This document shows positions 34,662 to 44,721 of a stretch of DNA of 64,000 nt, one piece after another. The stretch is from positions 1 to 64,000 of the forward strand of contig NZ_ASJR01000007.1 in assembly GCF_000474745.1 (NCBI RefSeq). The letters run 5' to 3'. The first letter of the stretch is position 1. Every line of letters begins with the position of its first letter. A program made the position numbers and the translations under genes. Source of the stretch: Chitinivibrio alkaliphilus ACht1. Lineage in GTDB: Bacteria; Fibrobacterota; Chitinivibrionia; Chitinivibrionales; Chitinivibrionaceae. The notes under the pieces are model-generated. The model had not been told where the DNA came from and ran no database searches. It saw only the letters and a list, made by a program, of their open reading frames with translations.

Positions 34662-35618
34662 TCATCTTCCAAAGGTTTCTGTAATATATTTCTCAGCATC
34701 AAGGGCTGCCATACATCCGCTTCCGGCAGAGGTAATAGCTTGCTTGTACTTTTTATCTTGCACATCACCAGCTGCAAATAGTCCGGAAACCTCTGTTTTT
34801 GTGGAATCGGGGTATGTTTGTATATATCCTTGGTCATCCGTTGCAAGCAGATCTTCAACAAGTTTTGTATTTGGAATGTGCCCGATTGCTTCAAAACAGC
34901 CTTTTACATGTAAGGTTGAACGCTCGCCATTTTGCGTGTTTTTTAAAACGATTTTCTCAAGGGTATCTCCTCCAAGAAACTCATCTACAACAGAGTTCCA
35001 AAGCACCTCGATTTTTTCGTTTGAAAGGGCTCTTTCTGTCATAACCGCTGTTGCTCGAAAGGCATCCCGTCGGTGGATGATATATACTTTTTGAGCAAAT
35101 TGTGTTAAATACGTGGCTTCTTCTATGGCCGCTTCCCCTCCGCCCACAACAGCAATGGGCTGATCTCTAAACATGGGAAGGGCACCGTCGCAGATTGCAC
35201 AGGCAGATATGCCCTTTCCCCAAAATGTTTTTTCTGATGCAAGGGGAAGGCGTCGAGCTTTTGCTCCCGTTGCAATGATAACAGCTTTGGCACGGTATAC
35301 ATCTTCATTCATTGAGGTTAGAATAAAATGATCATTCTCTTTTTCAATTTTTTCAATGTCTTCCATGATAAAGCGTGTACCGGCCCGTTCAGCCTGTTTT
35401 TTAAGGTCTCCCATGAGAGCTGGACCTTGTACTGGTTCAGGATATCCGGGGAAATTTTCCACATCATTTGTTTCCATCAGTTGACCTCCCGGCATGCCGC
35501 CTGACATAAATCCTTCAAAAAGAAGGGGAGAGAGGTTTGCCCGGGCTGCATAAATTGCAGCGGTAAGACCTGCTGGGCCGGAACCAATAATAATAAGCTC
35601 TTCTTCTTTAGTAGTCAT
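34662..35618 (-). CDS. trxB: Thioredoxin reductase
   Basis: The 318-residue flavoprotein transfers electrons from NADPH to thioredoxin. It shows the FAD-binding IIGSGPAGLTAAIYAARA, the redox-active pair Cys140 and Cys143 in CAICDGALP, the NADPH-binding VVGGGEAAIEEATYL, and the second FAD segment GLFAAGDVQDKKYKQAITSAGSG. It is a low-molecular-weight TrxB of standard length. It is transcribed alone or after the HDOD gene on the same strand, and converges with yqeY. Confidence 0.96.
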   Translation of the reverse strand: MTTKEEELIIIGSGPAGLTAAIYAARANLSPLLFEGFMSGGMPGGQLMETNDVENFPGYPEPVQGPALMGDLKKQAERAGTRFIMEDIEKIEKENDHFILTSMNEDVYRAKAVIIATGAKARRLPLASEKTFWGKGISACAICDGALPMFRDQPIAVVGGGEAAIEEATYLTQFAQKVYIIHRRDAFRATAVMTERALSNEKIEVLWNSVVDEFLGGDTLEKIVLKNTQNGERSTLHVKGCFEAIGHIPNTKLVEDLLATDDQGYIQTYPDSTKTEVSGLFAAGDVQDKKYKQAITSAGSGCMAALDAEKYITETFGR

Positions 35619-35639
35619 ACATCCTCACTTGTCATTGTA

Positions 35640-36461
35640 TTACCTTTGTAACTCTGTTCGTGTCTTTTCAATACACTCTTCCGTAAAATGCATTTTTTCA
35701 AGCACTTCATGGGGAAATATCTGTATTAATTTTTGCGTCGTAAACTCTTTCATAAGCAAGAAGTGTGCCATAAAAACATAGGACGAGTCATAGTCGATGC
35801 CGTTTTGTAATGGTGTATGATGATTCAGAATAATATGCTGGGTATCCTCTGAGAAGTGCCACTTTTCTGCTATGTGCTGTCCCGCGATGCAATGGTTTAT
35901 TCCAAGTATCTCCTTTTCTTCAATGGCGGCTGTGTGGTCAATGTTGTACCAGTCGTTAAGAGAGAGGTCCTGGATGATCTGTGGTTCTACCGCCATAATT
36001 AAGACTAATCTTCCAATGTCGTGTAAAAGCCCTGCCGTATAGAGTTTTTCCTGTTCAACCCGTGATTTACCCGTGTTTTGTGCAAGAAGTTGTGTTGTTT
36101 CTGCAACATCTGTTGCATGTTGAAAGTATTCTTGCAATCCCTCAATTGAAGAAAAACGTTCCTTAAGTACCCGTGTGGAAAATTGCAGTGTGACAAAATT
36201 GGTGATTGTTGAGAGGCCGATATTGCGTATGGCTGTCTTCGGACTTTCTACGGGGGTTCCCCTTGCAAAAAGTGCAGAGTTTGCGATGTTTAGTATGTCT
36301 GCTGTGAGGGCAGAGTCTTTTTTGATAATCTCAGTAATGCGTGCAAAGTTTATATCTTTCTCTTGTACCGCCATTTGTAAAGAGAGAATGCTATCAGGAA
36401 GGGGCGGAAGCATTTCTATTACGTTAATAACCTGATCAATATATTGTTCTTTTTGTGGCAT
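35640..36461 (-). CDS. HDOD-domain signalling protein
   Basis: The 273-residue protein consists of an HDOD domain (EMLPPLPDSILSLQMAVQEKD, LNIANSALFARG, YTAGLLHDIGRLVLIMA, NHCIAGQHIAEKWH) without a receiver or output domain. HDOD proteins commonly take part in chemotaxis, motility or nucleotide-second-messenger circuits through protein contacts. It diverges from cheD, with a shared intergenic region of about 120 bases, which suggests a link to the chemotaxis genes. Confidence 0.88.
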   Translation of the reverse strand: MPQKEQYIDQVINVIEMLPPLPDSILSLQMAVQEKDINFARITEIIKKDSALTADILNIANSALFARGTPVESPKTAIRNIGLSTITNFVTLQFSTRVLKERFSSIEGLQEYFQHATDVAETTQLLAQNTGKSRVEQEKLYTAGLLHDIGRLVLIMAVEPQIIQDLSLNDWYNIDHTAAIEEKEILGINHCIAGQHIAEKWHFSEDTQHIILNHHTPLQNGIDYDSSYVFMAHFLLMKEFTTQKLIQIFPHEVLEKMHFTEECIEKTRTELQR

Positions 36462-36534
36462 CGGTTTCTCCTTGTAGAATCTATAAGGAAGTATACCATA
36501 GGGATAGATCCTGGCAAGATCTTATAAAAATATC

Positions 36535-36563
36535 TTGCACTTCCTTCCGGAAGAGGGTACAAT
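36535..36563 (+). promoter_or_regulatory. Sigma-70-type promoter of cheD
   Basis: TTGCAC and TACAAT are separated by 17 bases; the -10 element ends 21 bases before the cheD ATG. Confidence 0.65.
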
Positions 36564-36584
36564 AGAACGGAGAAAGGATGAGTC

Positions 36585-37076
36585 ATGAACACTGAAATAG
36601 TACCATATACTCTATTACCTGGGCATATGATCTCGAAACATGGAGAAGGGGTCATTCGGTGTGTTTTAGGAAGTAGTGTTGCGGTGTGCATTACGGCCCG
36701 CCTTGGCAATTTTGCCTGCATGAACCATTTTGTTTCTCCTGCTACAAAAAATAAAAAAGAGGCAACGGCTATGTTTGGAAATGTTGCAACTCTCTGGCTT
36801 ATCAAAATGGCTATGGAAGAGGGGTTTACTCCTTCAGAATTGCAGGCGCAAATATTTGGAGGGGCCTATCCTGAAACGGGTACTGGTAGTGATATCGGAA
36901 GGGAAAATTGTGCGGTAGCAGAGGACGTACTCCGAAAGAAAAAAATACCCCTTGTCTCTTCCGATGTGGCGGGGCACTTGGGACGTAAGATTGTTCTTGA
37001 TGTTGGCACAGGCCATGCTGTGGTTATGAAAGTAAAAAATATTCGTCATTCTGACTGGCATGGTGCGGTGTGGTAG
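36585..37076 (+). CDS. cheD: CheD-like protein lacking the catalytic cysteine
   Basis: The 163-residue protein has the CheD fold: VLGSSVAVCITARLGNFACMNHF, LQAQIFGGAYPETG, IGRENCAVAEDVL and VVMKVKNIRH. CheD deamidates glutamines of chemoreceptors with a Cys-His-Thr triad (Cys27, His44, Thr21 in Thermotoga). Here the histidine is conserved at the right spacing (His48), but the cysteine position is Ser31 and the threonine position is Arg25. The protein is therefore probably not an active deamidase, although it might still bind receptors or CheC. It is followed by a chemoreceptor gene after 59 bases. Confidence 0.9.
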   Translation: MNTEIVPYTLLPGHMISKHGEGVIRCVLGSSVAVCITARLGNFACMNHFVSPATKNKKEATAMFGNVATLWLIKMAMEEGFTPSELQAQIFGGAYPETGTGSDIGRENCAVAEDVLRKKKIPLVSSDVAGHLGRKIVLDVGTGHAVVMKVKNIRHSDWHGAVW

Positions 37077-37135
37077 TGTTTCAGTGAAAAAGTGTACGCA
37101 GTAACGGTGGCATAACTATTTACAAAGGATATGTG

Positions 37136-39286
37136 ATGAAACAAAAGTTGATTCTTCAGGTTATTTCAGGGATTACCCTCATTATTGTATGTTTATCCCT
37201 TCTCAGCGGTATCTCCTTAAGTCTGTTTATTTCTCGCAATTCTCAAGACCGTGTTTCGGCAATGGCGGAAAAGGAAATGTCCCTTGTTCAGGATAATATC
37301 GCTACGTTTATGGCCTTAGTAGAACAGAGTGTTGAGACCCTTGCACGGAATGATCTCTTCCTTACTCTTTCTCCAGAACTTAAATCCTACATTGATAGTA
37401 CGGATGATCTTGTTACCTATCACCATACTCTTGACAGCATAGATTATCCCTATATGCGTCTTTTGGCAGATTTTGAAGAAGGTTTTGCCAGTTATGTTGA
37501 TGTGTTTATGGGAACTGAATATGGTGGGTTTATTATCGGAGATGAAATTCCCCTGCCAGCAGGTTTTGACCCGAGGAGTAGGCCATGGTACACCATGGCC
37601 ATGGAATCTCCGGGCGCAGTGGCACTCTCAGATGTGTATGAGTCGGCCACGGGTGAGCCTGTTGTATCACTTTGTCGAACTATCCCCGTGGGAGCTTCCT
37701 CACCGAAGGGGGTTGTTGGTGTTGATGTAACCCTCAATGAGATCTCCCAGATTATCGGAGATTTACGTATTGGTGAACATGGGTATGCTGCCCTTATTCA
37801 AGGAGATGGTACGATTATCGCAAACCCCTTGGATGATTCTCAGAATTTCACCAGTGTTTCCCAAGGCTATGAAGCAGTGTTTGGGCAATCGCCGGGAGAG
37901 TATACCACGGTAACTCTTGCAGGTGAAGAGTATTTAGGGTATCTCTCTAAGGAGACGATACCCGGTACTGATTGGCATTTGGTTGGGTTTATTCTTCGGG
38001 ATGAAATTATGGCGCCTGTCTACGCGTCAATGCGTATTCTTATTGTTGCCCTGCTTTTTGCTTCTGTCGTTATCATTTCTTTGGTGGTCTTGTTTACGCA
38101 GAAAAAGGTAATTGCTCCTTTGCAAACTGTTGTCGCAATTATTCAAGATGTTTCTCAGGGAGATTTTACTACGGAGGTTCGAAAAAATCGGGATGATGAA
38201 ATCGGGCTTATTCAAGGTGCGTTGCAATCCATGATGGAGAGTTTGCGAAAAAAAGCAGCAATTGCTGAGAAAATTGCTCAGGGAGATCTGCGTGATGGGT
38301 CTGTCATGGAGTCAGATCGTGATGAACTTGGTTTGGCTTTGTCAAATATGGTGGAAAATTTGAGTCGCTTTGTGGGGAGCGTACAGGATTCTTCTGAGCA
38401 GGTTAGTGAAGGATCTCTTCAGTTGGCTGAAGCCAGTGATAATCTCTCAGATGGTGCTTCTAATCAGGCATCGTCAATTGAAGAAATCAGTAGTTCCCTG
38501 GAGGAGGTGAAATCGCGGGTTGATGCTAGTGCAAAAATGGCTGGAGAGGCAAATACTCTTTCGCGTAGCACGGGAGAGCAAGCCCGTAAGGGTGTTGAAC
38601 AGATGGGCTCTATGGTTGACGCCATGGATGAGATTACACATGCGAGTACAGAAATTTCAAAAATTATGAAAGTTATTGATGATATAGCTTTTCAGACAAA
38701 CCTTCTTGCACTAAATGCTGCGGTTGAGGCTGCTCGTGCGGGTAAATATGGTAAGGGGTTTGCTGTTGTGGCAGAGGAAGTTCGTCGCCTTGCACAAAAC
38801 AGTGCGGAGGCGTCTACGGAGACAACGGAGTTAATTGAAAAGACAATAGAAAAGATACAGTTTGGTAACAGTGTTGTGGGTGATACTTCAGAGTCCTTTA
38901 ATCAGATATCGAAAGATATTGAGAATTCTGTGGGATTGGTTCAAGAGATAGCAAGCTCTTCCAAGGAAGAAGCCCATGCTATTTCTGAAATAAGTACTGC
39001 TGTGGCTCAAATATCTGATATTACTCAGAATAATGCTGCGGGAGCAGAGGAGACCGCGGCAACATCACGTGAACTATCTCAGCAGGCTGAAGAGTTGAAA
39101 AAGGTCTTGTCCCGTTTTACCGTAAGAAGAACCATTTCTCTTCCAGAAAGAGAGCTTCAAGCAGACGCTGAAACAGAGAGAAGCAGTAAAACAGATCGGG
39201 AGAGTAGTCCCTCTACCGCAACCGCACACGAGCATTCTTCTGCCAAAAAGGAGGATGCTTCTTTGCGGGAGTATGGAAAATACTAA
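37136..39286 (+). CDS. Methyl-accepting chemotaxis protein with dCache domain
   Basis: The 716-residue receptor has a transmembrane helix at about 9-32, a periplasmic dCache domain ([38 protein letters not shown]), a second helix at about 300-323, a HAMP region ([19 protein letters not shown]) with a second HAMP-like segment, and the cytoplasmic signalling hairpin with [20 protein letters not shown]. The dCache sequence shows the R-x-WY ... Y ... D part of the amino-acid-binding motif but has Met where an Asp after WY is usual. The tail is polar, without a CheR-binding pentapeptide. ATG at 37136 has an AAAGGA site. Confidence 0.93.
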   Translation: MKQKLILQVISGITLIIVCLSLLSGISLSLFISRNSQDRVSAMAEKEMSLVQDNIATFMALVEQSVETLARNDLFLTLSPELKSYIDSTDDLVTYHHTLDSIDYPYMRLLADFEEGFASYVDVFMGTEYGGFIIGDEIPLPAGFDPRSRPWYTMAMESPGAVALSDVYESATGEPVVSLCRTIPVGASSPKGVVGVDVTLNEISQIIGDLRIGEHGYAALIQGDGTIIANPLDDSQNFTSVSQGYEAVFGQSPGEYTTVTLAGEEYLGYLSKETIPGTDWHLVGFILRDEIMAPVYASMRILIVALLFASVVIISLVVLFTQKKVIAPLQTVVAIIQDVSQGDFTTEVRKNRDDEIGLIQGALQSMMESLRKKAAIAEKIAQGDLRDGSVMESDRDELGLALSNMVENLSRFVGSVQDSSEQVSEGSLQLAEASDNLSDGASNQASSIEEISSSLEEVKSRVDASAKMAGEANTLSRSTGEQARKGVEQMGSMVDAMDEITHASTEISKIMKVIDDIAFQTNLLALNAAVEAARAGKYGKGFAVVAEEVRRLAQNSAEASTETTELIEKTIEKIQFGNSVVGDTSESFNQISKDIENSVGLVQEIASSSKEEAHAISEISTAVAQISDITQNNAAGAEETAATSRELSQQAEELKKVLSRFTVRRTISLPERELQADAETERSSKTDRESSPSTATAHEHSSAKKEDASLREYGKY

Positions 39287-39314
39287 TAGGATGTACGTGT
39301 TTTGCCTATGGATA

Positions 39315-39346
39315 CCGGGAAGGACCTTGTTTCCTTCCCGTTTTTT
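39315..39346 (+). terminator. Rho-independent terminator of cheD-mcp
   Basis: CGGGAAGGA / TCCTTCCCG is followed by six T, about 30 bases after the chemoreceptor stop. Confidence 0.9.
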
Positions 39347-39489
39347 ATGCGGTCGTTGCACGTTTTTGCACGGGTGGGAAATTAAAGAAAACTGTAATAC
39401 TGGCATGTCTACTATGTATATTATAGAAAAATAAGGCAGAAGAGAGCGCGCTCTTCTGTTTTTTGGGTAGAGAGTATCGAGGAGTATCT

Positions 39490-41283
39490 ATGAAAATAAA
39501 ACAAGGTTCAATATCTTTATTTTGTACAGCCTGCATTGCTGTTACTGTCTTTTTGGGAGTGTTTTTGGATACGACCGTGGCGGGGGAATCACGGCGTGGC
39601 CGAGAAGATACCCTGCAATCCAATGACCGATTTTACTACGGGCTCCATCTGCTTGAGCGAACCTTACAGCGTGTGTATACGGGGTATGTGGAAGATATTG
39701 ACGAAGATAGTTTAATACGTGGAGCCATTGACGGGGCTTTAGATATACTCGATCCTTATACAACTTTTTATGAACCGAAAGAGTATGAAGAGCTTCGTGT
39801 GCGTACCGAAGGAGAGTTTGGTGGACTTGGTATTCAAATATCAATTCGTGATGATGTCCTTACAGTAATGACTCCCATCGCGGGTACTCCTGCCGAACGG
39901 GCGGGGATACGATCGGGAGATCAAATTGTAAAAATTGATGGCGAATCCACAGAGGGGATCAGCCTTGAAAATGCCGTGGATAAAATGCGTGGCGAACCGG
40001 GCACCGATGTAACCATAACCATTTCTCGAAGTGGTGAGACAGAGCCGGTTGACTATACGATAACGCGAGATATTATCGAAATTCGGGCCATTCCTTATGC
40101 TGGTATATTAAAAGATGCTGTGGGATATGTCCGGCTTAGTACCTTTTCCTCTGTCTCTGCGGATTCTGTGCGAAATCGCGTAGACCAGTTAGTAGAAGAA
40201 GGTGCACAGGGCTTAATTGTTGATCTTCGTTCAAACCCTGGTGGGTTATTGGAGCAGGCTGTCAGTGTGGCAGATGTCTTTCTTCCGGCAAATAAAAAAG
40301 TAGTATATACACAGGGGCGCATTCGTGAAGGAAATCGAGAATTCTTCACACAGCTTCCTGCCTCCATACCCGATGATATGCCCTTGGTTGTTCTTGTGAA
40401 TCGGGCTTCAGCCTCAGCTTCGGAGATTGTTGCCGGAGCTATTCAGGATTGGGATCGGGGGATTGTTTTGGGAGAGACCACCTTTGGGAAAGGGTCCGTG
40501 CAGACGGTCTTGCCCATTGACAGAACAGAAAACAGGTTTTTGAAATTGACCACATCCTACTATCATACGCCCAGTGGAAGGAGTATCAACCGTCCTCATG
40601 ATATGGATGTATCAGAGCTTCACCCCGATTCCCTTGAAATAGAGATTGACTCCTCGAAGGTGTATCGCACAAAACGTCTTGAGCGGAAAGTATTTGGCGG
40701 TGGTGGTATTGTACCTGATACAATTGTTGAAACCCGTGAGTTTGACGCCATAATTCGTTCCCTTTTAGTAAAGGATCTCTTTTTTAAATTTGCGAATTAC
40801 CATCATCCTCTTTTGGAAGAACAGGGGGTTGATATTGGAGAGACGTTTACCGTGAGCGATGAACTTTTTCAGGAATTCCTCGCTTATGCAGACTCTGTAG
40901 GTGTGGTATATGAATCCTCAGCGGGACGTACCTTGGATAGCCTGAAGGCGCATACGGGGCTTGACCATGGTGATACCTCAAAGGTAGATGAGGAGTCCCG
41001 GGAGGCCTTTCTTCGTAAGAATATTTCCGAAGAGGATGCTGAGGAAATTCGTGCCGCCATAGATATGCTGGAATCAGTATTTCAGCGATCTCACAGGGAA
41101 GCTATTCGGGCCAGTGAAGAGGAAATTCGCGAGAAAATTAGAATGGCCCTTTTGGTACGGGAAAAAGGACAGGATAATCCCTTGATACATGAATTGAATA
41201 TTGCTGATGATCAGCAGGTAAATGCAGCCCTTGATATACTTCGTATTACCGAAACGTATCGGGCGATACTAGAGCAAAATTAA
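39490..41283 (+). CDS. Carboxyl-terminal processing protease (S41)
   Basis: The 597-residue protein has a signal peptide (ISLFCTACIAVTVFLGVFL), a PDZ domain (GLGIQISIRDDVLTVM, GIRSGDQIVKIDGE), and an S41 protease core. The core includes DLRSNPGGLLEQAVSVADVF, the nucleophile segment NRASASASEIVAGAIQDW and the catalytic Lys in GETTFGKGSVQTV. Ctp proteases trim C-termini of periplasmic proteins or activate peptidoglycan hydrolases. A C-terminal extension of about 150 charged residues follows the core. The ATG at 39490 follows GAGGAG. The gene precedes a periplasmic chaperone-like gene. Confidence 0.93.
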   Translation: MKIKQGSISLFCTACIAVTVFLGVFLDTTVAGESRRGREDTLQSNDRFYYGLHLLERTLQRVYTGYVEDIDEDSLIRGAIDGALDILDPYTTFYEPKEYEELRVRTEGEFGGLGIQISIRDDVLTVMTPIAGTPAERAGIRSGDQIVKIDGESTEGISLENAVDKMRGEPGTDVTITISRSGETEPVDYTITRDIIEIRAIPYAGILKDAVGYVRLSTFSSVSADSVRNRVDQLVEEGAQGLIVDLRSNPGGLLEQAVSVADVFLPANKKVVYTQGRIREGNREFFTQLPASIPDDMPLVVLVNRASASASEIVAGAIQDWDRGIVLGETTFGKGSVQTVLPIDRTENRFLKLTTSYYHTPSGRSINRPHDMDVSELHPDSLEIEIDSSKVYRTKRLERKVFGGGGIVPDTIVETREFDAIIRSLLVKDLFFKFANYHHPLLEEQGVDIGETFTVSDELFQEFLAYADSVGVVYESSAGRTLDSLKAHTGLDHGDTSKVDEESREAFLRKNISEEDAEEIRAAIDMLESVFQRSHREAIRASEEEIREKIRMALLVREKGQDNPLIHELNIADDQQVNAALDILRITETYRAILEQN

Positions 41284-41318
41284 CATAACAGCGTACGTAA
41301 TGGACAGGAGTGTATTCT

Positions 41319-43136
41319 ATGCTTATTAACTGGATGCGTGAGAAGGCCCCGCTTATCATGGGTTTCGTTCTTGTGGCTTTTATTCTAACCATATTTGTTT
41401 CCTGGGGTGCCGGTGGAATGGATGTTTTCGGTGGTCAGAATGTGGGCAGAATTGATGGTGAAGCAGTTTCTGTACAGGAGTTTTCGCGACTCCATGATCG
41501 CCAACGACAGTATGCGCAAGATCTTACGCCTGAAGAGCGGCGTCGTTTCCCGGAACAGGTATGGAAGAGTCTTATTGCTGAACGTATTCGGGAAGAACTT
41601 GTCGATGATCTTGGTCTTGAAGCAAGTGATAGCGATGCAAAAACGCTGCTTTTAGAAGATCCAGATCCGCGAATGCTGGGGGTTGATCCACAGCGCTTCT
41701 TTGAGCTTTTTGGAGATCCCAACACGGGAGAACTGAATTTGCAGGAATACCATGCGTATGTGCAGCAAAACAAACCGTTTTTTGAATCTCTGGCACAGGA
41801 CTTAAAGTATCGGCAAATTCCACTTCAACGTCTCACGGCATTCTTTAAAACCCTTTCTCCCTCTCCAGCAGAACAGGAGTTTGAATATCGCCGTAGAACA
41901 GATCAGGTTCTTTTTGAATATCTTCGTGCTGATCTTGCTGATTTTAGTGTAACTCCACAGGATCTCTCTTCGAAACAGATTCGTGCTGACTACGAGCGAT
42001 TTCAAGAGCAATATGCGGGAACGCAAATGGCATCCTTGGCGGTATTGCGTTTTGACAAGGAGGCGGATGAATATGATCGGCGATATGTGCGTGAAGATTT
42101 AGCAGATATTGCGGAGCGCGTACGTCGTGAGGATGTTGATTTTGCTGAAGAAGCTCGTTTTGAATCTGATAATCGTGAAAGTGCTGAAAACGGTGGATAT
42201 CTCGGGGCACTCGATCTCGAAGATCATTTTCTTCCCGAGGACGTTGCTACTGTAATTGCAGATCTTTCTGTGAATGAAGTGAGTGATCCCATGTATGTAG
42301 AAGGGTCACCGGTCCTTGATGAGGGATACCATATTTTTACGGTGCTTCAAAAACATGAAAACATGGTGCAACTGGGACATATCTACAAGCAAATACAAAT
42401 TTCTCCCGATCGAGAAATGGATATCGATGATACTACGGCAGAGGTGTTTGAGTTTGCCCGGCGCCACGGCTTTGATAGTGCCGCAGTAGAATATTCTATT
42501 ACCCCTGATACAACAGGGTATTTTGGGCGGGGACATGCGGTTCCTATAATTGACTATATCCCTGAGCTTGGGCGGTTTTCCTTTGATGAAGATATCAATG
42601 CGGTGGGTGATTTTTATGACCCCGGTGTAGCCAATTATGTTGTTGTTCTTCTTGATAGAAAAGAGGCACAGCGAATTTCCGTAGATGAATATTTACAAAC
42701 TGCTTTTTACCGTATGGAAGACAGCCTTCGGTATACCGCTGCTCGTACGTTTGTGGAAGAGGCGGTGGCAGAAACAGCAACAGGTGAATCCTTCCTCAGC
42801 CAGGAAGATTTTTCAGATGAACGTCTCACCACTGGGATAAGTGATACCACTACTATAGCCGATTATTTCGGTCGCTTTGGTGATGCTCGCCCTGCTTTTG
42901 CAGCTATGGGAGCACCCACGGGTGATGGCATTGCCATTACGCAGGGGGCTGAAGGAAGTGTGTATGCCGTACTTCCCCTGTGGAAATCGCAAGTTGAAGA
43001 GATTGACGATGCAGACGTCGCAGAAATTCGTACGGAATTGCAAGAAAGAACTGCACAGCAGTTGCATGGTCAATGGGGTACCCAGCGGAAAAAGACCATG
43101 TCCGTTGAAGATAATCTTCGACGATATTTCTATTAA
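41319..43136 (+). CDS. Membrane-anchored PpiD/SurA-like folding factor
   Basis: The 605-residue protein has an N-terminal membrane anchor (MGFVLVAFILTIFVSWG), then the SurA_N-like segment typical of PpiD (NVGRIDGEAVSVQEFSRLHDRQRQ, RFPEQVWKSLIAERIREELVDDLG). The central region around DVDFAEEARFESDNRESAENGGYLG resembles a parvulin PPIase domain, and a second such segment may follow near QLGHIYKQIQISPD. It probably assists folding of periplasmic and outer-membrane proteins. The ATG at 41319 has an AGGAG site; GTG at 41310 is less likely. It lies 35 bases after the protease gene. Confidence 0.85.
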   Translation: MLINWMREKAPLIMGFVLVAFILTIFVSWGAGGMDVFGGQNVGRIDGEAVSVQEFSRLHDRQRQYAQDLTPEERRRFPEQVWKSLIAERIREELVDDLGLEASDSDAKTLLLEDPDPRMLGVDPQRFFELFGDPNTGELNLQEYHAYVQQNKPFFESLAQDLKYRQIPLQRLTAFFKTLSPSPAEQEFEYRRRTDQVLFEYLRADLADFSVTPQDLSSKQIRADYERFQEQYAGTQMASLAVLRFDKEADEYDRRYVREDLADIAERVRREDVDFAEEARFESDNRESAENGGYLGALDLEDHFLPEDVATVIADLSVNEVSDPMYVEGSPVLDEGYHIFTVLQKHENMVQLGHIYKQIQISPDREMDIDDTTAEVFEFARRHGFDSAAVEYSITPDTTGYFGRGHAVPIIDYIPELGRFSFDEDINAVGDFYDPGVANYVVVLLDRKEAQRISVDEYLQTAFYRMEDSLRYTAARTFVEEAVAETATGESFLSQEDFSDERLTTGISDTTTIADYFGRFGDARPAFAAMGAPTGDGIAITQGAEGSVYAVLPLWKSQVEEIDDADVAEIRTELQERTAQQLHGQWGTQRKKTMSVEDNLRRYFY

Positions 43137-43156
43137 ACAAGAACTTGTGTACTCGT

Positions 43157-43185
43157 TAAAAAAAGAGGAGATATCCTCTTTTTTT
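43157..43185 (+). terminator. Rho-independent terminator after the PpiD-like gene
   Basis: AAAAGAGGA / TCCTCTTTT with a GATA loop lies about 25 bases past the stop and has T on one side and A on the other, so it may work in both directions. Confidence 0.85.
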
Positions 43186-43260
43186 ATATATGCAGTACAT
43201 ACGGGAGATTGTTCCATAAACTATTTTTACAGCCGTTCAATTACTTAAAAGGATGGGTTT

Positions 43261-44721
43261 ATGACGGTACGTGTTCGCTTTGCTCCTTCCCCGACAGGAT
43301 ATCTGCACGTTGGCGGTGCACGGACGGCTCTTTTTAATTATCTCTTTGCAAAAAAGATGCAGGGCTCCTTTATTGTTCGTATTGAAGATACGGATCAGTC
43401 GCGCTACCAGGAAGATGCTCTTACAGAGATTTTTACTTCTCTGACCTGGCTTGGGTTAGAGTGGGATGAAGGACCTGAAAAAGGGGGATCGTATGGTCCA
43501 TATTATCAGTCGCAACGTCTTGAGCTCTATGAAACCTATACCCAAGAGCTCCTTGAATCTGGAGTTGCCTATCACTGTTTTTGCTCTGCAGAGCGACTTG
43601 CCTCTCTGAGGGCTAAGCAGGAAGCAGATCATCGTCCCTCTGGCTATGATCGTCACTGCCGACATATCTCTCTTGAAGAGGCAAACAAACGCCGTGCTGC
43701 CGGTGAAACTTCCGTGGTACGGTTACGTATCCCCGATGATGAAACGATTCATTTTGTTGATGAGATCCGAGGGGAGATTTCTTTTACAACCAATGAACTT
43801 GATGACTTTGTTCTCATGAAAACAGACGGATATCCTACATATCATTTGGCAAATGTCGTTGATGATCACGCCATGGAGATTAGTCATGTTCTGCGTGGTG
43901 ACGAGTGGATTAACTCAACGCCCAAACATGAGCTTCTGTACCGATCTTTTGGCTGGGCTCCTCCCAAATGGGTTCATCTGCCGATCATTCTTGCTGAGTC
44001 AGGGGGCAAATTATCAAAGCGCAAAGGGGCAGCCTCTGTTATGGATTACTGCCGTCGGGGTATTCTTCCTGAGGCCTTATTTAATTTTCTTGCGCTGCTT
44101 GGTTGGTCTCCCGGAGATGATCGTGAGCTCTTGGATACGGCGGAAATGGCATCTCTCTTTTCATTTTCAGGTATCTCTCCGAAGGGATCTGTTTTTGATA
44201 CAACCAAATTGGAGTGGATGAACGGGCAGTATCTTGCCCATGCCAGTGCTGAACGTCTTGTTGAGGAGGTAACTCCCTTCATTGATGAAACAGTTGCGCA
44301 ATTTCCTCCTCTTATGGAGGCTGTTGGTTTGTTGAAGAGCCGTTGTAAGACCCTTCAGGAACTCGGTGAGGCCTTGCAACTTTTATGCCACGATCCACAG
44401 GAGTACCCCGATACTAAAAAAGTAGTAAAAGCACTGAAAAAAAATGGGGTTGAAGCCTTATTTTCTGATATGATTGATCTCGTATCGGAGTGTCGCGAAT
44501 TTGCTGCTCCTGTTTTGGAGGAGGCTTTCTCTCGCTATCTGTCAGAAAAAGAACTTGGCTTTGGTCGGGTGGGGCTTCCTGTGCGGATTGCTCTTACAGG
44601 ACAGGCAGGGGGGCCTTCTTTGTTTGAACTTATGGAAATTCTCGGAAAAGAGACAGTGATTCGCCGACTTACCAGATGTAGAAAGTATGTTTTACAGAAT
44701 TATTCAGAGGCGGAAAAATGA
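43261..44721 (+). CDS. gltX: Glutamyl-tRNA synthetase
   Basis: The 486-residue class I enzyme charges tRNA-Glu. It contains the HIGH-type motif PSPTGYLHVGGART, the glutamate-binding RIEDTDQSR, a zinc-finger-like region with HCFCSAERL and HCRHISLEEA, and the KMSKS-type motif KLSKRKGAAS. The anticodon-binding C-terminal domain is complete. Its stop overlaps the glnS start by four bases, an arrangement that couples the two synthetases. Confidence 0.97.
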   Translation: MTVRVRFAPSPTGYLHVGGARTALFNYLFAKKMQGSFIVRIEDTDQSRYQEDALTEIFTSLTWLGLEWDEGPEKGGSYGPYYQSQRLELYETYTQELLESGVAYHCFCSAERLASLRAKQEADHRPSGYDRHCRHISLEEANKRRAAGETSVVRLRIPDDETIHFVDEIRGEISFTTNELDDFVLMKTDGYPTYHLANVVDDHAMEISHVLRGDEWINSTPKHELLYRSFGWAPPKWVHLPIILAESGGKLSKRKGAASVMDYCRRGILPEALFNFLALLGWSPGDDRELLDTAEMASLFSFSGISPKGSVFDTTKLEWMNGQYLAHASAERLVEEVTPFIDETVAQFPPLMEAVGLLKSRCKTLQELGEALQLLCHDPQEYPDTKKVVKALKKNGVEALFSDMIDLVSECREFAAPVLEEAFSRYLSEKELGFGRVGLPVRIALTGQAGGPSLFELMEILGKETVIRRLTRCRKYVLQNYSEAEK

